DNA from: Hofstenia miamia
Lineage: Eukaryota; Xenacoelomorpha; Acoela; Hofsteniidae
Length of the DNA stretch: 64,000 bases
Direction: 5' to 3'
NCBI GenBank assembly: GCA_900660155.1
Contig: CABFPE010000095.1
Coordinates: 1,197,856 to 1,261,855 of the forward strand
Part shown: piece after piece, positions 25,301-34,362 of the stretch
Position numbering within the stretch: the first letter of the stretch is position 1
Layout: each line of letters starts with the position of its first letter
Notes under the pieces: model-generated
The model's database searches: none
What the model was told of the DNA's origin: nothing
Seen by the model: only the letters and a program-made list of their open reading frames with translations
Translations under genes and position numbers: made by a program

Positions 25301-28182
25301 TTTTGATGTGGGTAGTTCTAAAATATTTGACAACCTAGTGCGTATTTTTATTATATATCCCATGACAACTCAAACTCACAAAAATGCACCATGAGCCAAA
25401 ATCGTTTAAAATATTGGATCATACTCCTAAAACCTTATAGAACGAGAGATCACAACCCGGAAGGAGCTCAACAATATATATGCAATGATTAAGAATTTTT
25501 TACTGCTTATTCCAAACGGCTTTTTCATAATATTAAGAAAAATTTGTCGCACTAAATACTTTAGCTCATTGGATGACTCGCACAATTCCAAGAAGATTAA
25601 TTGTTATATGCTTATGAAGCTACCGAACACATACATTCAAGTCGTTTGAATAAGAGACATACTCATTCCAGCAGCCACAGATCTAAGTGAATTCAGCTCT
25701 TCTTAAATGCTTCGTTGCTTTCAAATGAAAATCGACGCTGTGGAAGAATTAATTTCATAATTGCTGATAAATCTCTTATTAGAAACACGATCTTGACTTG
25801 GCATATTAACAATGGACATACTGAAAACAAAACATGAAAATTCACACGTCGTGGTGTCCAGAAAATTTTATCAATAAAGTAATTATAAAATCTCGAAAAC
25901 CATTGTAATGAATTCATTTTTGACAAAAATAAGGGCGTTTTCTACTCTAAACGATAATGCAGGTCTACATCTAGAAAATATCGAGCATTTTTGCATTTAA
26001 CTTTTAAAATCAGGGCAATCGTTGGCCCACTTCATATATATTTTATAAAAAGTAACTGAAGAGAAAAATACAGAAAATATTACCACGCCCTATAGAATTC
26101 TGCTGAGTTACGAATCTAGATGAAGAAACATTGACGACAGTAGGCTTTGATAGGGAATGTGAACTAGAATTAGAACACGAATCATTGATACCACTGTCAA
26201 TTGATGAATTGGTAATATCTATATGTACATTATTAACATCAGCATCTTTTGAAAACTGTCGCGACACCATTTCATGATTTCTAAAATTGAGCTTAGCATT
26301 GAGAAAATATTTTAATTATATACTTCTGCACCATTAAATTTTTTTGATCATGTGAAAGTTTTTCGGAACAATTGTTGCAAAAAATAGCTGAACTTGCTTC
26401 AAATAGAACACAACTACTGCTAACCTCTACCTGGCAGTTTAGGCAACACAACGTTTTAAAATCATCCATTCCTTCTGAATTGCATGTTTCATAATCCTAA
26501 ATAGGCTACTAAATACACTATCGCCAAATTTTGAAACAATATAAAAACAAAATCAGATATAAAGATCTGGCTACATTTATTATACTAAATATACTTAATG
26601 TAATATATTTTTAAAACTTACTTCATCGGAAGCTTCTTTACTATCACTTGAAAGTGATTCACTCGAGCTAGATTCTGAACTAGTACTATGAGAATAGATT
26701 GGCGCGTCTGGAATTAAAATTTTGAGTTCTTCATGCATACGGTCCATAAAGCACCGAAGAAATTCTTGAGTATCTTGTTGTGCACATCCACGAAACATGG
26801 GATTAACCTGTTTCACCACATTAACAAACTGAAGTGGCACAACAAAACTTGCTCTAAAAGCAAATATAACAAAAAAACTGCAATAAAACTACCTTTTATC
26901 ACTCCATAATTCACTCATAAGTTTCAAATAGGCCTTGGCAAGAGCTGGCTTATCATCTCTAACATAGCAACTACATTTAAGGAAGAATTGTGTTAAAGGT
27001 CGACTAAAGTACAACGTCATAATCATATTTAAAACATAACATTACCAATTAGATAAAACTTGAACAGCTGCATTTAGATAACATGTATTTCCAAGATTTT
27101 TTAATCCAACTAAACCTAAAGTAGAAAAGTAAAATGCTGAAAAAAGGATTTTGCTATTCAATACAAATGAAAATATTAGGAAAGCGCAATATATTGTTGT
27201 GATATCGCTTTCCATAAATTTTAAAATTGCGTGTTAATAAAACATTTACAAGTTTGGCAATTTATTGCAAAAACTACTGTTTACTAAGTTCCACTAGCTG
27301 CAGTTTGATACCAGTTAGAAAAGATATACCGTAGGGCAAAAACAATTTGCTTGACTCTTGCAAACACTATTGAAAAACCTAACTAGTTCTAAATTTATTC
27401 ATTTTATAAAAACGCGTGCTATGAGTCATTGGATAATAATCATACGTTGTGTTATGGAAACTTATCACTTCCTGTATTCGCAATGACTAAATAGTAGTTG
27501 TTTTTTGTAATGTATCATATGCTATACTTTGTTAATTTCACTAGATCAAAATTCAATGCTTCATGAAGGTAGTTTCAATTATTTAGAGCAAAAATGATAA
27601 GATTAGCCTAGTTGTATGGCAACATCATGTATGAAAGAAAATCATATTCACTACTAATTTTAGTGTTTGCTAAATACAAAAAACTTTTAAAAACTTCAAA
27701 ATAATCATGCAATAAACGAAAATATTCAACCTCGAACAGTACCACTGGAATCGACACCTTCTTCGAAATCAGTATCCAAATCTAAGGACTTTGGAATAAA
27801 CTGCTCGCAATGTAAAATTGAAGGTTTGTTTTTTTCAAGAAATACCTCTTTACTGCATTCATAGCACCAAACTCGAAAGTTTGTTAAATTTATAGTTAAA
27901 CTATGACACGACTTCTAAATATTAGTTAGAAAAAATCTTGCATAAAAAAATACATTTCGATGAGCTGAGCTGTGATCTTTGAATTTTTCTCCACATCCTA
28001 TATATCCACAATTAGCTTCTAAGCAAAACCATAAATTAGAAGCTACGATTTTACAAGTAGAACAGCCTTTCTATAAAACAAATTAACATAATAAAAACAA
28101 CAAACACAACCTTAGCTTGATCTTCATAAAAACTTCTTGAGAACGATCCAATGGAAAAAATATGCGGGCACTTACTAGTCAT
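3083..28182 (-). CDS. USP20/33: Ubiquitin carboxyl-terminal hydrolase, USP20/USP33 type (complete, 17 exons)
   Basis: A deubiquitinating cysteine protease that removes ubiquitin from substrates. Exons in coding order: 28182-28111, 28070-27954, 27914-27731, 27109-27046, 27003-26893, 26853-26622, 26496-26324, 26280-26084, 24939-24672, 24068-23964, 23920-23875, 17489-17312, 17233-17107, 14271-14108, 12241-12051, 7200-7026, 3171-3083. They total 2493 nt (830 aa plus stop) and every junction keeps frame. Domains: Cys/His-rich ZnF-UBP (about 5-105); Cys box [10 protein letters not shown] with catalytic C134; QQDTQEF box (about 208-214); a Ser/Asp-rich insert (about 225-400); zinc-ribbon pairs CLTC and [12 protein letters not shown]; His box GGHYISY (H585); WYEFDD (D602/D603); two DUSP domains (about 640-745 and 750-830). 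The double DUSP and the ending GQISD...YGGGPEV are specific to USP20/33. Human members are about 910-940 aa, so this one is shorter, mainly in the insert. Introns run from 39 nt to 6.4 kb. The large ones are filled with transposon remains. Confidence 0.95.
3172..4749 (-). other. USP last intron (intron 16), proximal part
   Basis: Intron sequence between the last two USP exons (whole intron 3172-7025). Nothing was recognised before the hAT fragment at 4750, except a short TA run near 4689-4706. Confidence 0.6.
4750..5096 (+). mobile_element. hAT transposase 3' end with terminal and subterminal repeats (fragment)
   Basis: The frame 4771-4953 gives the C-terminal dimerisation segment of a hAT transposase: [17 protein letters not shown] followed by [18 protein letters not shown], ending in a stop. 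The block PASS...VERLFS is diagnostic of hAT elements. Downstream, 4983-5096 holds about seven degenerate 15-17-bp repeats built on ATACACGAAATAGCG. They end in GTCAATGCACTA, which in reverse begins TAGTGCATTGAC like a hAT terminus. The 5' part of the element is missing. It lies in a USP intron, antisense to the gene. Confidence 0.8.
5100..7025. other. Intron sequence without recognised genes
   Basis: Remainder of USP intron 16. Around 5450-6290 the base composition is less AT-rich and both strands show short broken open stretches that could be an old coding relic. None matches a family I know. A (TA)n tract lies at about 6845-6871. Confidence 0.4.
6845..6871. repeat. (TA)n microsatellite
   Basis: About 13 TA units inside a USP intron. 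Confidence 0.95.
7293..7325. repeat. (TA)n microsatellite followed by a G-rich hAT-like end
   Basis: About 16 TA units. They run straight into CAGAGATGGAAGTGGGGC and a G-rich stretch to about 7400 (GTGGGGCAAAA repeated). CAGAGATG plus G-rich subterminal sequence is typical of a hAT terminus. A similar end in the opposite orientation lies at about 16245-16283. Confidence 0.7.
8017..9257 (+). mobile_element. Tc1/mariner-superfamily transposon, 1241 bp, with 29-bp inverted repeats
   Basis: The ends 8017-8045 and 9229-9257 are inverted repeats. They start CAGTGCATTTA and include AAGTAACGCAAAAAAT, with one visible mismatch in 29. A single transposase frame lies between them. TA dinucleotides occur a few bases outside each end, but I cannot assign an exact TA duplication. 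The nearly identical ends suggest a fairly recent insertion. It lies in the 4.85-kb USP intron 15, antisense to the gene. Confidence 0.9.
8144..9152 (+). pseudogene. Tc1/mariner-type transposase, broken
   Basis: The start is an ATG giving [19 protein letters not shown], a helix-turn-helix region. Then come a basic GRP hinge ([10 protein letters not shown]), the first catalytic block [32 protein letters not shown], the second catalytic block [19 protein letters not shown], and the tail [15 protein letters not shown] to EHIK. Two lesions are visible. An in-frame TAG follows HRHNCVI, where the family has Trp. Near 8945 the frame shifts and the usual PPRSPDL stretch before the third acidic residue is missing. 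The protein would be inactive. The family is usually about 340 aa. Confidence 0.88.
9258..12050. other. USP intron 15, remainder
   Basis: AT-rich intron sequence with no recognised element. A purine-rich patch occurs near 10700-10930. Nothing is supported as coding. Confidence 0.5.
12242..14107. other. USP intron 14
   Basis: Intron of 1866 nt. A 101-codon open frame at 12459-12764 on the plus strand has no family features I recognise. The rest is AT-rich without structure. Confidence 0.5.
14508..15340 (-). pseudogene. Second Tc1/mariner-type transposase, broken and cut by an assembly gap
   Basis: From 15314 downward: a helix-turn-helix ([19 protein letters not shown]), the first catalytic block [37 protein letters not shown], the second block [19 protein letters not shown], the third [10 protein letters not shown], and a C-terminal [17 protein letters not shown]. 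The frame changes near 14770 and again near 14620-14690, so it is a pseudogene. The helix-turn-helix segment looks shortened. The sequence runs into the gap at 15341, so the true 5' end and its inverted repeat are not visible. It differs clearly from the 8144-9152 transposase, so a second lineage is present. It lies in USP intron 13, in the same direction as the gene. Confidence 0.85.
15341..15711. other. Assembly gap (371 N)
   Basis: A run of N from 15341 to 15711, followed directly by a (TA)n run (15712-15724). The gap sits inside a USP intron and removes one end of a transposon. Confidence 0.99.
15725..17106. other. USP intron 13 after the gap
   Basis: AT-rich intron. A C-rich stretch at about 16245-16283 (GCCCTGCCCTGCCCAGCCCC, then CATCTCTG) is a mirror image of the hAT-like end at 7326. 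A 96-codon open frame at 15952-16242 just inside it has no recognised domain and may be a relic of that element. Confidence 0.45.
17576..19221. mobile_element. piggyBac-like non-autonomous element (candidate)
   Basis: The left end TTAA (17572-17575) is followed by CCCATTAGTC. The right end is GACTAATGGG followed by TTAC (19222-19225). The 10-bp ends are perfect inverted repeats at a TTAA-type site, with the right site off by one base. Their shape resembles the TTAA-flanked MITE at 46986-47254 (CCTGTTAGTG). The interior has no coding frame and contains a hAT-type MITE at 18289-18987. It lies in USP intron 11. Confidence 0.5.
18289..18987. mobile_element. hAT-type MITE with 8-bp target duplication
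   Basis: The ends are CAGGAGTGCCG on the left and, reading inwards from the right, CGGAGGAGCCG. Both continue into TTTTGGTATGGT-like sequence. Flanks are GTCAAAAT (18281-18288) and GTCAAAAC (18988-18995), an 8-bp duplication with one difference. Interior motifs such as ATGGCCATAATG and CCATTATGG recur in both orientations near the ends, as subterminal repeats do. It carries no transposase. It is nested in the 17576-19221 element. Confidence 0.8.
19226..20185. other. USP intron 11, no recognised feature
   Basis: AT-rich intron sequence without a supported gene or repeat. Confidence 0.5.
20190..21210 (+). pseudogene. BED-finger hAT transposase relic (CGBP1/ZBED-like)
   Basis: The open start at 20226-20453 reads [19 protein letters not shown], then [11 protein letters not shown] and RRQVEQHI. 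This is the BED-type N-terminus found in hAT transposases related to CGBP1-like proteins. Further on, in changing frames and with many stops, come [40 protein letters not shown] and [10 protein letters not shown]. These match the order of the RNase-H-like core of that family (SDAAPYMKKA, LTCIAHGFHR, LTRWGTWLDA). The second BED cysteine is not visible. It is heavily decayed and ends where the LINE tail begins at 21211, so the LINE probably inserted into it. Confidence 0.75.
21211..23615 (-). mobile_element. 5'-truncated LINE (non-LTR retrotransposon), well preserved
   Basis: Minus-strand element. Its 3' end is AATAAAGTCATTG followed by a repeat tail, seen on the plus strand as (ATA)n at 21211-21233. 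The body keeps the last part of the endonuclease domain, the complete reverse transcriptase and the C-terminal domain. The 5' side stops at about 23610, where the frame meets a stop and endonuclease homology ends. This is the truncation expected of incomplete target-primed reverse transcription. The base composition is much richer in G and C than the host intron around it, so the insertion is young. Clade is probably CR1/Jockey group; I cannot fix it further. Confidence 0.9.
21287..23527 (-). CDS. LINE ORF2 C-terminal part: reverse transcriptase (open for 746 codons)
   Basis: The frame is open from about 23610; the first ATG-type start in it is at 23527. It begins with the end of an endonuclease domain ([18 protein letters not shown], then [12 protein letters not shown]). 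RT motifs follow in order: [77 protein letters not shown], catalytic [10 protein letters not shown], and [20 protein letters not shown]. The protein ends CDCPRCRKT. The YVDD box and all palm motifs are intact. It would reverse-transcribe LINE RNA at a nicked target. Lacking most of the endonuclease and the 5' end, this copy cannot move on its own. Confidence 0.9.
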   Translation of the reverse strand: MVLCSHPDYIFDISVIPVPAKLSDHSFVSFNLFVNSTSPSANPAVPQYARFNSDFLSLNAALSSSLPVFSDSFSVDDWFTFFHQVISSYVPRRRKKRASLPFYFSSLTVHSLNKLESYKRHSGTTATPKLASLTEDVLNFMELDKVSFLSSFSSGSLQDSYSFLRSLHSKPELPNLRWNLRSAHSDLEKADLFNAYFASNFSVPVSMCPGPPAASPLIRLCDMVFSAHDISLMLKSCKLSGPCYPDGVPSFVIHETSSTLSIHLKHLYSFICSTKRYPACWKTSWISPLLKSNQLPSSQVTSYRPIAILSRLSIIFERLVFRYVFPKIRHLISSSQHGNLPGRSTITNLLTLIENCYFHSDSNDPGCIIFLDISKAFDRLPHSILLDKLRLFGFDVDFIELFQSYLTNRHQCVKINSSISSPVPVTSGAPQGSVFAVLFFLVAINDLPHSVLNSSCLLYVDDTAIFDFGWSFASNIFSDLEHLSTWSSVNHLDFSTTKTCGISFSVAPPSDLPLPVNFAPHHTHLGVQLAANLNWTGHVSLRLRKANSSLFALFRNVPFNTSSAVKLSLFKSIPRAILLYASPCWWPSRALFHSMERFQKRAFKWISSLDYKDALLKFSTLPLSLYFHACDLLLFNRLLTRKLDLDPFDFIKFSNSCCTRSDDVVTFSIRRTKKHRTLHSFFNRACTAANYILTRNPPTAIDFFSPPPSFKKSLMAFLFAEPFSDFAYSSICSYFISCDCPRCRKT
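24940..26083. other. USP intron 8
   Basis: Intron of 1144 nt inside the region encoding the catalytic insert. No element or gene was recognised. The neighbouring 603-nt intron 24069-24671 is also without features. Confidence 0.6.
27110..27730. other. USP intron 3
   Basis: Intron of 621 nt just upstream of the catalytic-Cys exon. Nothing was recognised in it. Confidence 0.6.
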
Positions 28183-28376
28183 CCTTATAATGTGCTGTGC
28201 AAATCAATGCATAATTAAGGAAATTATTGTAACGATTATAACTAAAACCAACAAATATTTGAAAAATTAATGCATACAATTTAAAAATAACATTATGAAC
28301 TTTTTTTTATGAATGGGCATATTATGTTTACTGATAGTATACTATGTACTATGTAATAGTGAAACATAATCATTTC
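28183..28376 (-). promoter_or_regulatory. Presumed 5' flank of USP
   Basis: About 190 bases separate the USP start codon from the start of the CpG-free domain. The reverse strand shows TTTGCACAG about 13 nt before the ATG, a possible 3' splice site for a 5'-UTR intron or trans-splicing. No TATA box or other core element can be assigned with confidence. Confidence 0.3.
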
Positions 28377-28747
28377 GGGCAATCTGCAGATTTATAAATA
28401 ATAATGAATAATTTATTAAGGGATATGACTTTTTCAATAATATTAATTTAAATTTTACTGGAAAATTTCAATGCAGAAAGGACTACAACATATGGAAGGT
28501 GACCAGCTTTAGAAATTAAGAACTCTAAAGACACATAAAATTCACATCAAAATCCAACCATAAGCAAGTTTTTTAAGGTAAGTTTGAGTCTATTTGAAAT
28601 ATTCATATTTCCAATTTAACTCAAGTACTTTTTGATAAACATTCAAAATTCTATCAATGTTTTAAATTTTATGGAATTCAGAGATTTTAAAACTAATATA
28701 TATGTATATAGGATTACAATTGATATAGAAACTGAGGTATACAGAGA

Positions 28748-28830
28748 GTTTACATCAACTAGAATTTACATTGATTAAGGAATTTACATCAACCAGAATT
28801 TACATCTACCAGAACTTGGATCAATCAGAA
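28748..28830. repeat. Short tandem repeat, ~17-bp unit, about five degenerate copies
   Basis: Variants of TTTACATCAACCAGAA repeat head to tail about five times, with substitutions. Confidence 0.8.
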
Positions 28831-31218
28831 AGCAGACAGAGCTATTCAATTGAAATAAAATTTGGAAGAGATATCATTGATAATACAGTTTATCCATTAC
28901 AAATGAATATTTTTAGTGTAAGAAATTTTAAATTATGGTAAAATTAAAAAAAATTACATTGAGATCAGAAATTTCTTGCAAGTTAAGTTGAAGTGCATAC
29001 AGGCAAACTCAGACTAGAAAACACTAATTTCTGCCTAGCCACTACAAACATATTACATATTAGATTGAACTTTAGATTCATTAAAATAAATTCAATCTCA
29101 TACTTAAGTGTATTCAAACTTTAACAAAACCTTAGTATTATTTAATGCTGGTAAATTGTGAAATCTTATTCTCTTATTCTTTATTTATTGCAATTTCAAT
29201 TGTAATTTTTCAATGCATTTCAATTGCTAATTTGACAAAATAAAAAATGGTGCTATATATTTTAGTTTAAATTTCTTGCATAGTTGAAATGCACCCTGAC
29301 ATGGTACAACTTGACTGGTGTGCTCACTTTAACTTAGGTTAGGTATATGGCTAGGGTTTTTGTTGTACTGCATTTCATTTGTAACTAAAATTAACTTTTA
29401 TTGCTATCACTGAAATTGCATGAGATGAGAATTGCACTGGTTTAGGTTTTTAACCTGAACCTAAGAGTTAGGGCCTCTTTATTCTTTATCTTAATTAAGG
29501 CTCTAGTCTTATATGACTTTTCTTAAAGATTATCTGTATCCCTAACATAATCTCCTGTTTACTTTTAATTTTCATTAGGATATGGTACTACTTGTAAATT
29601 TCTGCTTCACTCAAAACCCTCAAAAAATAGGGAATTAGGAATGCTTACTGATTTCATACCAATGCCACAATAACTTTTTGAAGATAAGTGAGTAAATAAA
29701 TAAATAATGAAGATTTATTTGATGAAATCCCTGTGGTTAATGTTGTTCTACTACTCACAGTTTTTGTGTAAGAACCCTCAGTAAAATTACATGAAACCCT
29801 AGGGTCAATGTGGACCCTTTTTGAGAATCACTGTCCTAACCTCTTAATGCTCAATTATATGAAATTGAATATATTTATAATATTTACTTCTGCTGTACAA
29901 ATGATTAACTGCACCTGTTTAGATTTAAATGTCATCCTCATTGAGGCATTGCTGTCTCAAAATATCAACAGGTCAATGCTGAGCAGGTTATAATGGATTA
30001 ATAGACTTCATTACAATTGTAAAATGTAAAGATCTATTGTTAATTAAAACAGTGCATTGAGTTTTTCTTGATTTCTCAATGAACTGATATTACATGCTAA
30101 CATAACATTTGCTTTAGAAATTGATTGATGAACAATACACAATACTATTGCATTGAGGTTTTAATTAAACATGTAATTAAAGTTTCATATATAACATGAA
30201 TTGCATTCTTTTCCTTCTTGTGACATTAAAGATACAAGCTTTTTTCAGTTTTCAAAATAATTATTCACAATTTCATTATGTAACTATAATGTATGTTAAA
30301 TTGATGAAAATTCCACTAGCCAAATAAAGTTTGAATTATGCATTAGAACATAAATCATCTGTCCCTTGAAGGATTATAGTTAAACAAATAGTAATCATTT
30401 CAGCTAATTCCAAATCAATCTTAAATTACACCATCCAACTTTAACTGGTGAAAATCACTACCACCAATGCCAAGTTAGAATTTAGCTGATTGCACACATT
30501 TAGATAATTCCAGATAATAACATTTTAAATGAAAAGTGAACTGAACTCCTCTAAATGTTTATTTATACAAAATAATATTGCAACATAATTTCTTCTAATA
30601 ATTGTGTACAGGCATACTAAAAATACTAGAATCACTTACAGGTTTTATTTATTCTTTTTTTAGTTGATCAGATGATCACAACATTTTCAAATTATTCTTT
30701 TAGTTGAACTATTTTTTACCATAATCATTTTTATGACCTGTTTGATAACAAAATCAAATAAAGATTTTTACAAATAACATAATATAAATAAAATTGTAAC
30801 TAAAATTTCTTATTTACACTTTGGTCAGAATAAGTGACTTTCTGTTTGCACCTTTCTAATGAAGAGTGAGGCTCACAAGAATACCTTTGCATATGCACTT
30901 GGTCACATTGGTATGTCCAATTCTGAAAAGAAGATATTTGTGTTGCATAGACAAAATAGATTTTGAAGTTGTATCTGAAAACAATTTCTGTGACAAACTT
31001 GCAAATCATTCCAAAATGGTGATAAAATTTGGCTGTTTTCAAAATAGCACAACTTATTGGATAACCTAATTTTATATTATTTATTATGAAAACATATGCC
31101 TTGTGAAAGTTTTGGCTGTTTTATAATTTATATTTTTTAGTAAATTTCAAATAGATTTATGACGTTTTTGAACAAAAATTATTGCTGTAATGTTTCATTT
31201 TTTTCATATAAATATTAA

Positions 31219-31391
31219 CCTATTAATAGCCACCACTCACTTGAGCATTCTCATGCATAGTGTCACAGGTTTAGCATAATTTAGCTTCCAGATAATCACT
31301 ATTATTTGAAACTAGTTACACATGCTTATAACACTAGACATTCTTTGTAAACAGCATATGATATCAATACCCACTAACAGCCTCAATAGTG
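31219..31391. mobile_element. Decayed copy of the TTAA-flanked MITE family
   Basis: Starts after TTAA at 31215-31218 and follows the MITE at 46986 for about 170 bases (shared CCACTCACTTGAG, TAGCATAATTT, ATGCTTATAACA, TTCTTTGTAAACA). The CG dinucleotides of the other copy are all lost here; for example ACACGTG there is ACACATG here. The 3' third of the family is missing. Confidence 0.8.
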
Positions 31392-31664
31392 TTAATATTT
31401 CCTTCAAAAATGGATTACTAAGTAATAAAATGTCAGTGTAGTCTTTTGAAGTGGGCTAATAACCTTATAAAATATTGAAAGCCTCAAAGGTTGACCTAAT
31501 TTGACATTTCAAAACATAAAACACCTTACCACAGTAAACAAGAATCCAACCTCCACATTTAAATTATCCACAAAGACTGACTATTGCATTAAAAACACAT
31601 TGTTCTTGTTAAAATGATGGAATTTTTTCAACATTTCTACATGCTTATGAGAGTAGTATATGAC

Positions 31665-32085
31665 AGACAGACCCTATTCCAATGGGACTGATTCTATTGG
31701 ACGCCATCTAGTGATGAAATATTTTTGAAAAAATTGAATTAAGCAAATTGATTTTTTTGACAAAGTTTTTATTTTAGATTTCTAGGATTGGGGCAAAGTG
31801 ATATAATTGATAAATGTTTTTGACAAAATTATATTGAGTACAATAATTTTCAAACAAAGTTTTTACTTTTTAGGCAAATAGTTGTTAACCACTTCTATGT
31901 ACAACATTTAATTTGTTTTCAAGAATCAATATATTACATGCAAAAGGCTATATTTTATTTTTTAAACATGCTATTTGATTGTAAAATTCCACACATTTAA
32001 TTCATTTTTCACAATTACAAAACAGTAAAATATTTGTCATACTTAAACATTGCAGGCATATGATATATAGACTTACATGTAATGA
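31665..32085 (+). repeat. Solo copy of the arm repeat of the 34.4-40.4 kb element
   Basis: Shares CCATCTAG, TTTCTAGGATT, GGGCAAAGTGATAT and CATACTTAAACATTGCAGGC with the left arm at 34460-34690. In reverse it matches the right arm at about 39970-40330, including the stretch absent from the left arm. Confidence 0.8.
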
Positions 32086-33689
32086 ATTAAATTACACCAA
32101 TTATTAATAATTAGAAATGCATGGACATTTTTATGGATAAGAACATTATTCATTAGTCAACAATGTATTATCACAAAAGTGTCAGCTAACAATGTCATGT
32201 ATATTAACAATTAATAGAAAAATGTGTGAAAGCAAAATAAACATGCAAACTAAATTGGCACTCTGTAAAACACACAAATAATAGTAAAAGTACATAGCTC
32301 AATAACTATACAATTTCCATGATGTCACTACAACACCCCATCAGTATCTACAAGCTGTTAAGGGTCAAAGCTCCCTTCTTGACCAATCAGAAAAACGTGG
32401 CATCTCCTTGCCATGGCAATTAATACTTATAGGCCATATTCCATTCAAAAGCTAGAAATGTGTAGAAAACAAATTTTCAATTGCTATCAAATTGTATTTT
32501 ATTATTTCTTCTTTATAACATTTTGTTGATACAGGAAATAAGAGCTACCAAATTTTATGCTTATGATGAAGCAATTATTTAAATTTATATTGCAAAAGTA
32601 CATGTGGTCCAATTAAGAATTTTATTTCCTTGTGACATCCAGACAATATTGCCTTCTCTAATGCTTCATTTCCTTAATAATTTAGATACATCACATAGCT
32701 TGGGGATGTAAAGAAATTCCTGTTTTGTTATGCCTCTAATGTCTGAAACCATACTTTAATATTTTATTGTAATTTTTTTTTATTTCAGCTGCCACATAAT
32801 TTTTTTTTGAAAAACCATGCCCAATGATTTTCTGTCATATTACAATAATTTTCAAGTTAAACAGGTACAAATTATCTGTTATATTTTTCAATTTGGGATT
32901 TTAATATGCAAAAATTTGTGGGGTTGGACATTGTAAGCACCATTTACATTTTTTCATTTTACTCTATTAGTCATTTATAGTTTATTATGTTTATTCTGCT
33001 CTTTTAAATTTAATGTTTATTATTTCTTTTGGTTTTTTAATTTGCTATGTCAAACAAAATGGAAAAGTGCAAATGGTGGTGTCTCCAGGTGCTAAATGGT
33101 GATGGTGCTGCTAATTATAGAGCATGTGAAGTCTTGAGAAAAAGAGTATAAGAGGATATAAACTGCATGCTCAATTCATTTATTCATGACATATATAAAT
33201 TTATATTGTCTGTCCAAAAGAATTTTTTCTAAAAATAAAAATTGTGGTTATCATATCACACATTTGTGCTTATTAACTCCCAACCTAAAAAATTTGTCAA
33301 ATGCAAAAATTGGGTTTACAAAATTTACTTTCAAAATAAAAACTGCTAATAATTACCAGTTATATAAAATTGCAAAGGAACAATTCTAATATTTAACTGA
33401 GAGCAGCACAAAATCAATAGATATTTAGTAGAATAAATGACCCTAAACATAAGTGGTACTTCATCAACAATGTATTGAACAAGAACAAGAGTAATCTCTA
33501 AATCTTGCAGATCCCCTCCCTCCAAGAACTCACACTACTCTTATTTTTTACTTATAGACATTTTTTAGAATAGTAAAATTTTTAATTTTACAATTTATGC
33601 ATTTTTATTGTACAGCATGTCTATTACCTTTTAATTTGTTTTGGTATAAATACTGTCATTTTAGTCATCAATTGTTAGTGGAAAATAAA
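32086..33689. other. CpG-poor intergenic sequence
   Basis: No coding frame or repeat recognised. A short open stretch at 33186-33389 has no family features. Confidence 0.5.
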
Positions 33690-34362
33690 AAACCTATATG
33701 CAACACCTGCATCTTATTGAAAATAGCAATGGAGGAATATTAACTAAATCCAATGATATTGCTAATGTACTAAATTATCAGTTCATTAACCTAGGCAAAT
33801 ATTTGGGACTTTTTGTGCCACTTACACTTAGAAAATCTAACTACAAACTCCCTTAAAATTCTTTTTCAGTATGATTTGTAACTTGATTCAAAGTCCTTCA
33901 AGCAAAAAATAAGGTAAAAGTTAATAAATCAAGTAAACCTTCTCAAATACTGGCATGGTGTATTAAAGTTTGTGCAAAATTCATTAGTAGTCCTTTATGC
34001 CATATCATCAATCACTGCATAAAACTAAATACCTTTCTGTCAATTTTAAAATTAGCTAATGTTATTCTCATATATAAAAATGATAGGCCATTAAGATGAT
34101 GCAATTACCAGCCTATTTCAATCATCTCACATTTTGGAACAATCTTTTAAAAACTAACATTTGACCAAATAAACACTTATCTCCATAACAAATCAATTCT
34201 TTCAAATATGCAATTCAGATTTCACAAAGCACATTCCATTTATCATTATATTCTTAAAAGTTTGAACACATTGGTTTTATCTTAAATAATATAAATTTAG
34301 AAAGGTGCTACTAAAGTGATTTCTTTCAAAGAGCAAAGGTAAATGGTATATTTTCTAACTGG
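33690..34362 (+). pseudogene. Decayed LINE reverse transcriptase, 5' half
   Basis: Plus-strand remnants in shifting frames: NGGILTKSNDIANVLNYQF, HIINHCIKLNTFLSILKLAN, NYQPISIISHFGTIF and SILSNMQFRFHKAHSIYHYI. These are the pre-RT and first RT motifs of a LINE ORF2 (NYRPISI..., FGFR...). Several stops and frameshifts are present and CpG is almost absent. The copy is interrupted at about 34362 by the inverted-repeat element and resumes at 40431. Confidence 0.8.

Noticed and set aside
30800-31069. Overlapping open stretches on both strands in the CpG-free domain
   Set aside because: They overlap each other, lack motifs, and loss of CpG lengthens frames by chance.
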